In this document: piece by piece, positions 54,687-64,000 of the stretch | How positions within the stretch are numbered: position 1 is the stretch's first letter | How the letters are laid out: every line of letters begins with the position of its first letter | The notes under the pieces: generated by a model | The model's input: the letters and a program-made list of their open reading frames with translations, nothing else | Databases searched by the model: none | What the model was told of the DNA's origin: nothing | Program-made: the position numbers and the translations under genes | Assembly (NCBI GenBank): GCA_020634815.1 | Contig: JACKBA010000006.1 | Span: forward strand, 112,438-176,437 | Direction: 5' to 3' | Length of the DNA stretch: 64,000 nucleotides | Source of the DNA: Caldilineaceae bacterium | Lineage (GTDB): Bacteria; Chloroflexota; Anaerolineae; Caldilineales; Caldilineaceae

Positions 54687-56018
54687 TCACGGCGCAGCCT
54701 GGATGCGAAAGCCGGGCGGCGTGGCGTTCGGTTCGTAGCTCGTGGGCAGGGCGGGGGGCGAACCCAGCCGCGCCAGGTCGTCCTGGGCAATGCGCAGTTG
54801 CTCGGAGATGTCGCCCACCGGCGCGTCGGCGTAGAGGCCGCGCTCGGCCTGCTCGGCGAGCCAGTGCCTGCCTTCGATGCGCACCATGGCCTGCTCGACC
54901 GGTGACGGCTGGCTGTCGGCAAGCGCGCGTACCAGGCTGTCGATGTAGGTGTCCAGTGCCGCCAGTTGGCCGGCAATTGCGCTGCGGTTGGCTTCCCACT
55001 CCGGCACAACGGAGATGCCGTAGGCGCCATCCGCCAGCCGCAACCGGGTCACCAGCCACGCTCGTTCTTCCAGCGGCAGCCAGAACTGCTGGCCGCGCGA
55101 AATCTCGCCGGGATTGTCATAAAATTGGGTGCGCGCCTGGTCTTCGTCGCGCAGGGCCTGAGCCAGTGCCTCCCGTTCCGGCTCGATGTCCACGCCGCCC
55201 GTCAGTTCGATGCGGTCGGCGAAGATCCTGGCTGCCTCCTCGCGCGCGGCGATTTTTTCCAGCGTCAGGGTATCGTAGGGCAACGGTTGGGCAAGCGTCG
55301 CGAGTGTCGGTGTTATCAAAACCCCGCTCCCGATAAGATAGGGGTTGCGGGCCAGATCGGCCAGTTGTTGCTCTAGCGCGGTGTCATCCAGCGGTTCGGC
55401 TACGCGGCGCATCTCGGCGAAAAGGTCGGCGCGGCGGGCCGGCACCAGGTCAGGCGCCTGGACGGCGATGCGTTGCGCCTGGATGAGGGCGTCACGGGCG
55501 GCGTCGGGGTTGTCGGTGGCAGCATAGCCGTCGGCCGCCTGGACCAGGAGCTGGATGCGTTCCTGTGTGGGTATCGTGTCGTTGAGTACGGCGAACGGCA
55601 GGACGAGACGGAAGACCTGGGCCGCCGCGGTGGGGTCGCCCGCCGCCAGGTATGCACGGCCAAGTTGCGCCAGACGACCGGACTGCTCGACGGCGGGAAC
55701 GGTCGTTGCGTAGGTGAGAGCGGCGCGTGCCGTCTCGAGTTGGCCGGCCTGTAGCGCCTGCACCGCCAGACCGGCCGGCGCATCACCGGCTAGTTCGCGC
55801 AGGGCCAATTGCGGCAGGATCTGTTCGGTGCGAACCAATTGCAGCGGATCTGCGTTGAGTATAGGTTTATCGCTGTTGCGCAGTGCCAGGAGTGTGCCGA
55901 GTGCCACCAGGCCGATGACGAGGCAGAAGAGAAACGCAATCAGCAGCAGCCGTTCCATCCAGACGCGTGGGCGTTCTGGGGATGCGTTGGTCTGGCTACC
56001 GGAGAGTTCGTACGACAT
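54687..56018 (-). CDS. Membrane-anchored protein with TPR-like repeats
   Basis: A 443-residue protein of unknown function. A short Ser/Pro-rich cytoplasmic start is followed by one transmembrane helix (about 22-46). The outer part contains helical TPR-like repeats (about 55-210; for example SGRLAQLGRAYLAAGDPTAAAQVFRLVLPFA). Residues about 230-360 are predicted as mixed alpha/beta, with a coiled-coil-like EREALAQALRDEDQARTQFYDN. The leaderless-type promoter TGGTATACT ends 6 bases before the ATG. It is followed by the isomerase-like gene after 18 bases. It may act as an adaptor in the polysaccharide region, but nothing in the sequence proves this. Confidence 0.7.
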   Translation of the reverse strand: MSYELSGSQTNASPERPRVWMERLLLIAFLFCLVIGLVALGTLLALRNSDKPILNADPLQLVRTEQILPQLALRELAGDAPAGLAVQALQAGQLETARAALTYATTVPAVEQSGRLAQLGRAYLAAGDPTAAAQVFRLVLPFAVLNDTIPTQERIQLLVQAADGYAATDNPDAARDALIQAQRIAVQAPDLVPARRADLFAEMRRVAEPLDDTALEQQLADLARNPYLIGSGVLITPTLATLAQPLPYDTLTLEKIAAREEAARIFADRIELTGGVDIEPEREALAQALRDEDQARTQFYDNPGEISRGQQFWLPLEERAWLVTRLRLADGAYGISVVPEWEANRSAIAGQLAALDTYIDSLVRALADSQPSPVEQAMVRIEGRHWLAEQAERGLYADAPVGDISEQLRIAQDDLARLGSPPALPTSYEPNATPPGFRIQAAP

Positions 56019-56024
56019 GGGCGG

Positions 56025-56033
56025 AGTATACCA
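56025..56033 (-). promoter_or_regulatory. Extended -10 promoter of the TPR protein gene; predicts a leaderless mRNA
   Basis: TGGTATACT on the minus strand, ending 6 bases before the ATG at 56018. The spacer CCGCCC holds no ribosome site. Confidence 0.6.
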
Positions 56034-56135
56034 CCCGCCTGAATTGGGGGACGAATTACAGTTTCGATCACGGGTTTTATCGGATCTTCTAGGGGGACGG
56101 CTGCGAAGCTGGATCGCCCTGAACGCTGGTGATTT

Positions 56136-56163
56136 TTGCGCGTAAATTTCCGTATGCTAAGAT
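56136..56163 (+). promoter_or_regulatory. Promoter of the large SH3b-glycoside hydrolase gene
   Basis: TTGCGC (56136-56141), a 16-base spacer and TAAGAT (56158-56163) with a TGC extension. Confidence 0.55.
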
Positions 56164-56429
56164 AGCAGCTTGACCGTATTGCCTGGATCTGGTCGGTTTG
56201 GCCGCCAAAGTGGATGGCCAGCGGCTGGAAGAAGGCGGCGGCACGTGAGCCAAATGGCTGGCGTGCACTCATCGAGTCCGAAGCATCACACCGGGTACAG
56301 GGAAGTTGTGTGCTCGAGTCTGGACAGATGAAGCGTCGACTTCGTACAGGAGTGTTCTCGCCGATGTGGTGGTGAGCGACGGCGCGAACGGAAGCGGTAC
56401 ATTGTCGAATAATAAGGAGTCACAATAGT

Positions 56430-59400
56430 ATGCAGAACACCCGGCTAGACAAGCGCTCGTCCTCGAGTGGCATGGGCCGTATTCTCGAGGGACCGGCAGC
56501 CTGGCTGGTCACGTTCCTCCTGATTCCAGGATTGATCGTGGCTATTCTGTTGCTTCCTCCCATCAGCCTGCTGAATCGTCTAGAGTCCTTTACCTTTGAG
56601 CGTATCAGCGCCAATACCGGCGGCGCCATCCAGGATCCGGACGGCACGACGGTCAACTTCCCCGCCGAAGGGGTTCTGGCGAATTTTCAGGCGCAGATCA
56701 AGAGCACGCCGCGCACGGACTTTATCGAAGGGCAGGCGGGCAACGATCTCTACGAGGCGGCGCAGAGCCTGCCCGACACGCTCATCGCCAAGAGCCCCGT
56801 CTATCACGTCGAAATGCGCGGCCGCGAGCCGGCCCAGGCCATCGTGACGATCCCGATTCCCAACGACAGCCTGCCCTACGAGACCCTGGCGCTCTACGAG
56901 TGGACAGGCGACAGGTGGCGCTACGTGCCGTCCTCGGTTCTTGCTGATGCAGATATTGTCGAGGCGCGGCTGGACTACGTGCCGCAGAACTTCATGGTCG
57001 TGCAGTCGTTGGCCGACGTGCCGGAGGTGACGCTGAACCTGGGCCTCGACGGCCAGGATCCGCAGAATGCCGTCTACACCAATGCCACGCGCGGCACGCT
57101 GAACCTGCGCGGCGATGGCGGGTTGGATGGCCAGGCGCCGCCCAATTCCGGCACCACGATTCCGGTCGTGACCAACGTCGAGGCGCAGACGGTGCGCACC
57201 GACCTGATCAACAACCTCCTGGTCGATCCGGGCCTGCAGGACAACCAATTTACCACGCTGGAACAACTCGTGGTGAACAATGGCTACCCGGGCCTCCAAC
57301 TCGACTATCGTGGCGTCGATGCCGTGCCCAGCGCGCGCGCCGACTATGTACGTTTTGTCGACCAGGTCGCCGAGCGCCTGCACGCCGCCAACAAGACCTT
57401 GGCCGTCCGTGTGGAAGCGCCGACCCCTGTTTCGGCTGAGGAATGGAATACCGGCGGCTACGACTGGCGCGGCCTGGGTCAGGTGGTCGACGAGTTGATC
57501 ATCCCGGCGCCCGTCGATCCGCGTGCCTATGCACCGGGCGGCGAGATGGAACTGCTGCTCGCCTACGCAACCGACCAGGTCGAGCCGGGCAAGGTCTCCA
57601 TTGAACTGGCCGGCCAGTCAGTCGAGCGCAGCGGCAACTATCTCCTGCTCAAGGGCTACCAGGACTCGCTCCAGCCGCTGCTCGGCACGATTTCGGCCGA
57701 GACGGGCGCCGACAACAGCGTCTCCATCAGCCTGGACAACCCGCGCTTGCAGGGGCAGGTACAGTGGGACGACCAGCTTGGCATCTATTCCTACACCTAC
57801 ACTGACGACCAGGGTTTACAGCGCACCGTCTACGTCGAGAGTGCCGGTAGCCTCGGGCGCAAGCTCGACCTGCTGCGCAAGTACAACGTGACCAATGTGA
57901 GCCTCAACCTGCCGGCCAACGGCGACGTCGACCCGGCCATGATGCAGGTTTTGCAGCGCTTCCAGATGGGCGAATCGACCTCGTCGGCGCCGCAGGCGCA
58001 GATGGCCGTCGCCTACACGCTCTATGGTGAAGACGGCAGCGTGGTGAGCCAGCAGATCCGCCCGCTGGACAGCCCGAGTGTCGATTTCGCCATGCCGGCG
58101 GAAGCCGCCGCTGGCGAATTGCGCGTCGATGCCCAGCTTGTCAACGCCAATGGCACCGCGCTGACCGCGCCCAAGTCGGCCGTGCTCTCGCTGGCTGCCG
58201 GCAAGCAGCCGGCCGCCGCTGCCGAGGCTGTTGCCGATGTCTCGCTGAACGTCGACCAGATTGTCAACGTGCGCGGCGGTCCGGGCACGGGCTTTGCGGT
58301 CCTCGGGCAGATCGTGCCGGGCTCGAACTACAAGGTCACCGGCAAAACACCCGCTGCCGACTGGTGGCAGATCGAGTTTGATGACGGTAATGGCTGGGTG
58401 ATTTCGCAGCTTGCCACGACCAATGGTGACGGGAATGCCGTTGCCGTTGTCGAAAACCTGCCGCAGGCGCCGGCTGCGCCGGCCGTTGCGGCGGCACCGG
58501 CAGAAGCCGCGCCGGTTGCAGAGGCTGCGGCCGAAGCAGCCCCGGCGGAGGTCGCGGCGGCGAGTGCGGCACCGGCGCCCGTGGCGGCCCCGACCGGTGG
58601 TGGCTCATTTGGCTATGGCATTCAGGGCCATGTGGTAGATAACGGTCAGATTTTTCCTGTGTTGGATTCGATTGGCGGGCTTGGCTTCAACTGGTTCAAA
58701 CAACAGATCGAGTGGAAGCGGTTTGAGAGCGCCGGCCCCGGCCAGATTGACTGGGGCGCAATGGATGAGATCGTCAACGCTTCCGGCAGCCGTGGTGTGA
58801 GCGTGCTCTTCAGCATCGTGAAGGCGCCGGCCTGGGCGCGTGAGTCTGGCTTCGACGGCAGCGTCGAAGGCCCGCCATCCGACCCTCAGACCTACGCGAA
58901 CTTTGTTGGCGCGGTCGCCGGTCGTTATTGTGGCAAGTCGCTCAAGGCGATCGAAGTCTGGAACGAGCAGAATCTGCACTATGAATGGGGCAATAAGGCG
59001 CTCAACCCGGGCGAATACGTGGCGTTGCTGGCGCCGGCGTTCAATGCCATCAAGGGCGCATGTCCGTCCATGTTGGTCATCAGCGGTGCGTTGACACCTG
59101 CGGGTAACAATGCGCCCTACGCGATGGATGACTTCACCTACCTCGAAGAGATGTTCAAGGCTGGCGCCAACAACTATCTTGACGGCGTCGGTGCACATCC
59201 AAGCGGCTACAACGTGCCGCCATCCGTGACCTGGGAAGGCGCGTGTGAGGCGATTCAGAAGACCGGCAACAGCTTCAACGGCGCATGTGACTCGCCCCAC
59301 CACTCGTGGAGCTTCCAGAGCACAATGACCGGTTACTACAACATCATGAATGTCTATGGCGGCGGCAACAAGCTGGTCTGGCCGACAGAATTCGGCTGGG

Positions 59401-59645
59401 CGGCCGGCGGCGCGTTCAACCCTGCCTACAAGTATGCCGACGACAACGACTACCAGGAACAGGCGCAGTGGACGGTGGAAGCCTACCAAATGATGCGCAA
59501 TTGGGGCTGGGTCGGGCCGGCATTCCTGTGGAATCTCAACTTCCGCGTTATTGCCGATCGCACAGAACTGGCGCAGTGGGGTATCGTAGATTCGAGCTGG
59601 AATCCGCTGCCTGCCTATACGGCGCTGGCACAGATGCCCAAGTAA
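56430..59645 (+). CDS. Membrane-anchored two-barrel protein: GH18-like region, SH3b, clan GH-A glycoside hydrolase
   Basis: A 1071-residue envelope protein. One transmembrane helix (about 23-47) anchors it. Residues about 120-470 look like a GH18/YaaH-type TIM barrel (NNGYPGLQLDYRGVDAVPSAR, VRVEAPTPVSAEEWNTGGYDW), but the chitinase DxxDxDxE motif is not intact, so this half may only bind. An SH3b domain (about 596-667; VNVRGGPGTGFAVLGQI) and an Ala/Pro linker follow. Residues 726-1070 are a TIM-barrel hydrolase with acid/base Glu846 in VWNEQN and nucleophile Glu987 in WPTEFGW. It is paralogous to the next two genes. AAGGAG lies before the ATG. The likely substrate is an extracellular polysaccharide. 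Confidence 0.85.
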   Translation: MQNTRLDKRSSSSGMGRILEGPAAWLVTFLLIPGLIVAILLLPPISLLNRLESFTFERISANTGGAIQDPDGTTVNFPAEGVLANFQAQIKSTPRTDFIEGQAGNDLYEAAQSLPDTLIAKSPVYHVEMRGREPAQAIVTIPIPNDSLPYETLALYEWTGDRWRYVPSSVLADADIVEARLDYVPQNFMVVQSLADVPEVTLNLGLDGQDPQNAVYTNATRGTLNLRGDGGLDGQAPPNSGTTIPVVTNVEAQTVRTDLINNLLVDPGLQDNQFTTLEQLVVNNGYPGLQLDYRGVDAVPSARADYVRFVDQVAERLHAANKTLAVRVEAPTPVSAEEWNTGGYDWRGLGQVVDELIIPAPVDPRAYAPGGEMELLLAYATDQVEPGKVSIELAGQSVERSGNYLLLKGYQDSLQPLLGTISAETGADNSVSISLDNPRLQGQVQWDDQLGIYSYTYTDDQGLQRTVYVESAGSLGRKLDLLRKYNVTNVSLNLPANGDVDPAMMQVLQRFQMGESTSSAPQAQMAVAYTLYGEDGSVVSQQIRPLDSPSVDFAMPAEAAAGELRVDAQLVNANGTALTAPKSAVLSLAAGKQPAAAAEAVADVSLNVDQIVNVRGGPGTGFAVLGQIVPGSNYKVTGKTPAADWWQIEFDDGNGWVISQLATTNGDGNAVAVVENLPQAPAAPAVAAAPAEAAPVAEAAAEAAPAEVAAASAAPAPVAAPTGGGSFGYGIQGHVVDNGQIFPVLDSIGGLGFNWFKQQIEWKRFESAGPGQIDWGAMDEIVNASGSRGVSVLFSIVKAPAWARESGFDGSVEGPPSDPQTYANFVGAVAGRYCGKSLKAIEVWNEQNLHYEWGNKALNPGEYVALLAPAFNAIKGACPSMLVISGALTPAGNNAPYAMDDFTYLEEMFKAGANNYLDGVGAHPSGYNVPPSVTWEGACEAIQKTGNSFNGACDSPHHSWSFQSTMTGYYNIMNVYGGGNKLVWPTEFGWAAGGAFNPAYKYADDNDYQEQAQWTVEAYQMMRNWGWVGPAFLWNLNFRVIADRTELAQWGIVDSSWNPLPAYTALAQMPK

Positions 59646-59677
59646 CCTGCCGTTCAGCTCATAGATCACAGAAATCA

Positions 59678-59705
59678 GCAGGGGCGACGCTAGCGTCGCC
59701 CCTGC
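59678..59705 (+). terminator. Perfect 13-base hairpin after the large hydrolase gene
   Basis: GCAGGGGCGACGC (59678-59690) and GCGTCGCCCCTGC (59693-59705) with a 2-base loop. No strong T-tract follows, so termination is likely but not certain. Confidence 0.65.
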
Positions 59706-59873
59706 CATGTCCAAAACACGGTCACTTTTCGTGCTCTCCAGCGCTCCCCGAACTTGTTGTCGCATCGTCGAGCAGGCCCGTCGGGCGGCCAACCGCCGGT
59801 GGAAGTCATTACACACCGGATGTTGCGCCGGCATGTTGTGGAGCGTCGAACCATGCAATGCCAAGGGAACAGA

Positions 59874-61643
59874 ATGACGCACAAACACCATTCATTCAGT
59901 TTGCCGCGCTGTGTAGGTAGCGGATTCATCCGTTCGCTCGTCCTTGCGCTCGTGCTGTCGATCGGTTTCGCCGGCCAGGGGTTGGCCCAGGGTTCGCCAG
60001 CGGCCCCCACAAGCGGGGAAGTCGCGGTCGTGCGGCTCAATCTTCGCACCGAGCCCAGCATTTCTTCCCCTGTGGCCGGGCGACTGCCACAGGGCACCAA
60101 GGTCGAGATCTTGACAGTCAGCGACGACGAGCGCTGGTATGAAGTCGAGACCGGCGATGGACGTACCGGCTGGCTCTACGCCGTCTACGTGAATACTGGC
60201 GCGGTAACCGAGCCCGAAGCGACGACATCTGCCATTCCCACGGCAACGCCAACTGCTACGGCCGAGTCGAGCCCGGTGGCGGCAGCGCCCGCAGCGGTCG
60301 CGCTGCCTGACGGCGTTCCTGGTGCGACAACCATACCGGCGCGCATGAACGTGCGCGGCGGGCCGGGCACCAATTACCCGGTCGTTGTCTCGGTCGCAGC
60401 CGGCACCACACTCGAGATCGTGGGACTGAACCCAGGGAGTACGTGGTATCAAGTCCGCGTGCCGGATCGTGAGGAGCCGGCTTGGGTCTTTGCCAATCTG
60501 ACCGTGCTCAGCGGGTCGCTGGAGAGCGTGCCGCAGTTGGCGGATACCGATCTGCCGCCGGTTCCGGTGACCGAAGCGCCCGTGGCGCCGGCAGCGGCCG
60601 CAAGTGCCGCGGCATCTTCACCAGCCGCCGCTCCGGCCGCTGCGCCCAATACCTCTACCGGTTTCGGCTACGGCATTACAGTGAACACGTGGCAAGGGGA
60701 CAAACAGGGCGTGGCCGATCTGGTCAAGCAGTTGGGCTTCGGCTGGGTGAAGCAGCAGGTCCGCTGGGAATACGCCGAGCCGGAGCCGGGCAACATCCAG
60801 TGGCAGGAGATGGATGGTATCGTCAACACCATGAACGGCAACGGCATCAACACCATGTTCAGCGTGGTGACGTCGCCGCCGTGGGCGCGGCCGAACCTGG
60901 GTGGTACAGGCGGCCCGCCAGAGGATTTCCAGCTTTTTGCCAACTTCCTCGGCGCCATTGCCGGCCGCTACTGCGGCAGCCTGCAAGCCATCGAGGTTTG
61001 GAACGAGCAGAATCTGCGTCGTGAATGGGAAGGCTTCCCGCTGGAGCCGTCCAGCTATATGGAATTGCTCAAGCGCTCCTACAATTCGATCAAGGGCGCG
61101 TGCCCGTCAGTGCTGGTCATCAGCGGCGCCACCACGCCTGCCGGCTACAGTGATGTCGCATTCGATGACATCGACTACTTGCGCGGCATGTACCAGAATG
61201 GCTTGAAGCAATACAGCGACGGCATCGGCATTCATCCCAGCGGCTTTGCCAACCCGCCGACCGTTACCTTCGACGATTGGACATCGGGGAACTACGACTC
61301 TCTCTCACACGTCAATCATCGCAGCTTCTACTTTCTGAGCACCCTGCGCGAATCGCGGCGGGTGATGGAGGAATTCGGTGACACGAACAAGCGCCTGTGG
61401 CCGACGGAGTTTGGCTGGGGCTCGACGCCTTCGCCACACGCCGGTTATGAGTATGAGGCGCGCATCGACGAGGCAACGCAGGCTCGCTGGATCGTGGATG
61501 CGTTCAACATCATGGGCGGCTCGGGTTATGTGGCCGTGCCCATGCTCTGGAACCTCAACTATCCGCGCGAAACCGAAATGGGCGCATTCGCCGTGGTTGG
61601 GCGGCCGGCGTTCGATGCCCTGCGTGCCATGACCGGCCGCTAG
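59874..61643 (+). CDS. Secreted SH3b-SH3b-glycoside hydrolase (clan GH-A type)
   Basis: A 589-residue exported enzyme, paralogue of the previous gene. ATG 59874 is preferred (AAGGGAAC upstream). The signal peptide spans about 1-39 (ending GLAQ). Two SH3b domains (about 50-110 and 155-215; LNLRTEPSISSPVAGRL and MNVRGGPGTNYPVV) bind the wall. After an Ala/Pro linker, a TIM barrel (about 262-588) has acid/base Glu378 in VWNEQN and nucleophile Glu512 in WPTEFGW. The identical active-site contexts show direct kinship with the first hydrolase. Its precise GH family cannot be named without a search. Confidence 0.85.
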   Translation: MTHKHHSFSLPRCVGSGFIRSLVLALVLSIGFAGQGLAQGSPAAPTSGEVAVVRLNLRTEPSISSPVAGRLPQGTKVEILTVSDDERWYEVETGDGRTGWLYAVYVNTGAVTEPEATTSAIPTATPTATAESSPVAAAPAAVALPDGVPGATTIPARMNVRGGPGTNYPVVVSVAAGTTLEIVGLNPGSTWYQVRVPDREEPAWVFANLTVLSGSLESVPQLADTDLPPVPVTEAPVAPAAAASAAASSPAAAPAAAPNTSTGFGYGITVNTWQGDKQGVADLVKQLGFGWVKQQVRWEYAEPEPGNIQWQEMDGIVNTMNGNGINTMFSVVTSPPWARPNLGGTGGPPEDFQLFANFLGAIAGRYCGSLQAIEVWNEQNLRREWEGFPLEPSSYMELLKRSYNSIKGACPSVLVISGATTPAGYSDVAFDDIDYLRGMYQNGLKQYSDGIGIHPSGFANPPTVTFDDWTSGNYDSLSHVNHRSFYFLSTLRESRRVMEEFGDTNKRLWPTEFGWGSTPSPHAGYEYEARIDEATQARWIVDAFNIMGGSGYVAVPMLWNLNYPRETEMGAFAVVGRPAFDALRAMTGR

Positions 61644-61688
61644 GCTATTGGCAACCGACAAACAGAACTGAATCGTATGGAAATAGCT

Positions 61689-63332
<1,644 letters not shown>

Positions 63333-63340
63333 TGGTTTGT

Positions 63341-63469
63341 GAGGGGATGAACGGATGACAGGATGAGGGGGTGAGACGGTGATGGCCGGCGCGCTGTGCA
63401 GCCCCAGGCACCGCCAACCTCATCCCCTCATCTTTTCACATCTTGTCACCCCCTCATCTTGTCATCTTG
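63341..63469. repeat. Octamer-repeat palindrome after the third hydrolase gene
   Basis: GGATGANN-type octamers (63341-63385) are answered by inverted copies (63418-63469). A core of 21 bases (63354-63374 with 63446-63466) pairs with one mismatch. It has the same design as the palindromes at 3726-3840 and 50404-50480, with a different unit. It lies between convergent genes. Confidence 0.8.
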
Positions 63470-63479
63470 CCAGACACCC

Positions 63480-63695
63480 CTACTGCCCGCTCGTAGCGCC
63501 GAGGAGCAACTGCACTGCCTGTTCACCGATGGTGGCGGCAGTGTCGACCCAGTCGACGTTGTCGGCGAAGGCGGACAGATCAACGCTGTCGAACATGGGG
63601 ATCCAGATCGCCGTCGCATACCAGAGGCCGAAGAGACCCATGAGCAAAACGGCAAGAAAACTGATTCGAATGGTCCAGCGATTTTGACGCATCAT
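63480..63695 (-). CDS. Small single-span membrane protein
   Basis: A 71-residue protein with one hydrophobic helix (about 9-31) and an acidic, soluble tail (MFDSVDLSAFADNVDWVDTAATIGEQAVQLL). GGGAAG lies about 10 bases before the start; ATG 63692 is an equally good start. It is convergent with the hydrolase gene across the repeat. I recognise no family. It is kept because the composition is protein-like and a ribosome site is present. Confidence 0.55.
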   Translation of the reverse strand: MMRQNRWTIRISFLAVLLMGLFGLWYATAIWIPMFDSVDLSAFADNVDWVDTAATIGEQAVQLLLGATSGQ

Positions 63696-63738
63696 AGAGT
63701 GTGCACTTCCCGGCAGATTTGCCTACAGTGGAGCCTAT

Positions 63739-63747
63739 GATATACTA
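63739..63747 (+). promoter_or_regulatory. Extended -10 promoter of the tRNA-Val gene
   Basis: TGATATACT, about 25 bases before the first base of the tRNA. Confidence 0.6.
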
Positions 63748-63771
63748 GCGAAACGTCGAACGGCGAATTTG

Positions 63772-63844
<73 letters not shown>

Positions 63845-63863
63845 CCTAAAGTTATCAGACGTC

Positions 63864-63972
63864 AACCAGAGACCTCACGGTCCGCAAATCTCGCGGGCCG
63901 TGAGGTCTCTGGTCGTTCAGGCCCCTGCGCAATTATCAGTCGGTGTGAACCAGAAACCTCACGGTGCGCAAA
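63864..63972. repeat. Palindromic repeat element after the tRNA, two copies
   Basis: Copy 1 is a hairpin: 63865-63885 pairs with 63893-63913 over 21 bases with one G-T pair. A second copy of its left arm (63948-63972) repeats 23 of 25 bases at 84 bases distance and is cut by the window end. TTATCAG precedes both copies. The first hairpin could terminate the tRNA transcript. Confidence 0.7.
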
Positions 63973-64000
63973 ACTATGAAACGCAAACCCGTGCGCCGCG

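Larger units (their letters stand above)
56019..56429. other. 411-base divergent promoter region
   Basis: It separates the TPR membrane protein (minus) from the large glycoside hydrolase (plus) and carries a promoter for each (56033-56025 and 56136-56163). From about 56170 it forms a leader of about 260 bases for the hydrolase, ending in AAGGAG before ATG 56430. No small ORF with a convincing ribosome site was seen. Confidence 0.65.

Overview
The window is GC-rich, densely coded DNA with short intergenic gaps. It looks like a chromosomal segment of a Chloroflexota bacterium (Anaerolineae/Caldilineae-like). That placement is inferred from gene content: secreted proteins with Thr/Pro linkers joined to LysM, SH3b, FAS1 and PA14 domains, a large STAND-WD40 protein, SARP/BTAD and LuxR-type ATPase regulators, a homocysteine methyltransferase-MTHFR fusion, and a fused glycyl-tRNA synthetase. 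No rRNA, CRISPR array or prophage was seen. One tRNA-Val(CAC) gene lies near the right edge.

Layout. 1-5237: the end of a HAD phosphatase, a bifunctional penicillin-binding protein, and a secreted protein with three related beta domains. 5363-7700: a secreted LysM-FAS1 protein with a good promoter, a structured leader and a hairpin terminator. 7806-14713: a DinG-like helicase, an orphan pair of peptide-type ABC permeases (the second fused to a PQQ-like beta-propeller), and proline dehydrogenase. 14740-15678: a small MITE-like element followed by a DUF433/DUF5615 toxin-antitoxin-like pair. 15716-17638 (minus): a histidine phosphatase and an aminotransferase. 18588-25412 (minus): a tightly packed three-gene operon encoding a CHAT protease-FGE-like protein, a divergent SIR2-like protein and a membrane-spanning nSTAND ATPase with about 15 WD40 blades. 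This operon is the best candidate here for an undescribed conflict or immunity system. 25556-31874: RluA-type pseudouridine synthase, aspartate/aromatic aminotransferase, adenine deaminase, a membrane protein and a beta-CASP nuclease. 32038-40205: a LysM-PA14 protein with 31 consecutive prolines, then two divergent giant ATPase regulators, one preceded by a coupled 14-codon leader ORF. 40477-50391: glyQS, an M50 protease, Hcy methyltransferase/MTHFR, a channel-like protein, acpS and an M16 peptidase pair. 50491-63332: a probable envelope-polysaccharide region (UDP-glucose dehydrogenase, flippase-like protein, degenerate sugar-phosphate isomerase, TPR membrane protein) ending in three related SH3b-glycoside hydrolases.

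Cross-cutting signals. Several genes have a -10 hexamer only 6-8 bases before the start codon, which implies leaderless mRNAs. A TGGTANACT extended -10 recurs five times on the correct strand upstream of genes. Several intergenic regions carry long palindromes built from tandem 7-8 base repeats (STRR-like), and the same heptamer lies inside the coding linker of glyQS.

All functional calls come from reading protein motifs by eye. No database search was run.
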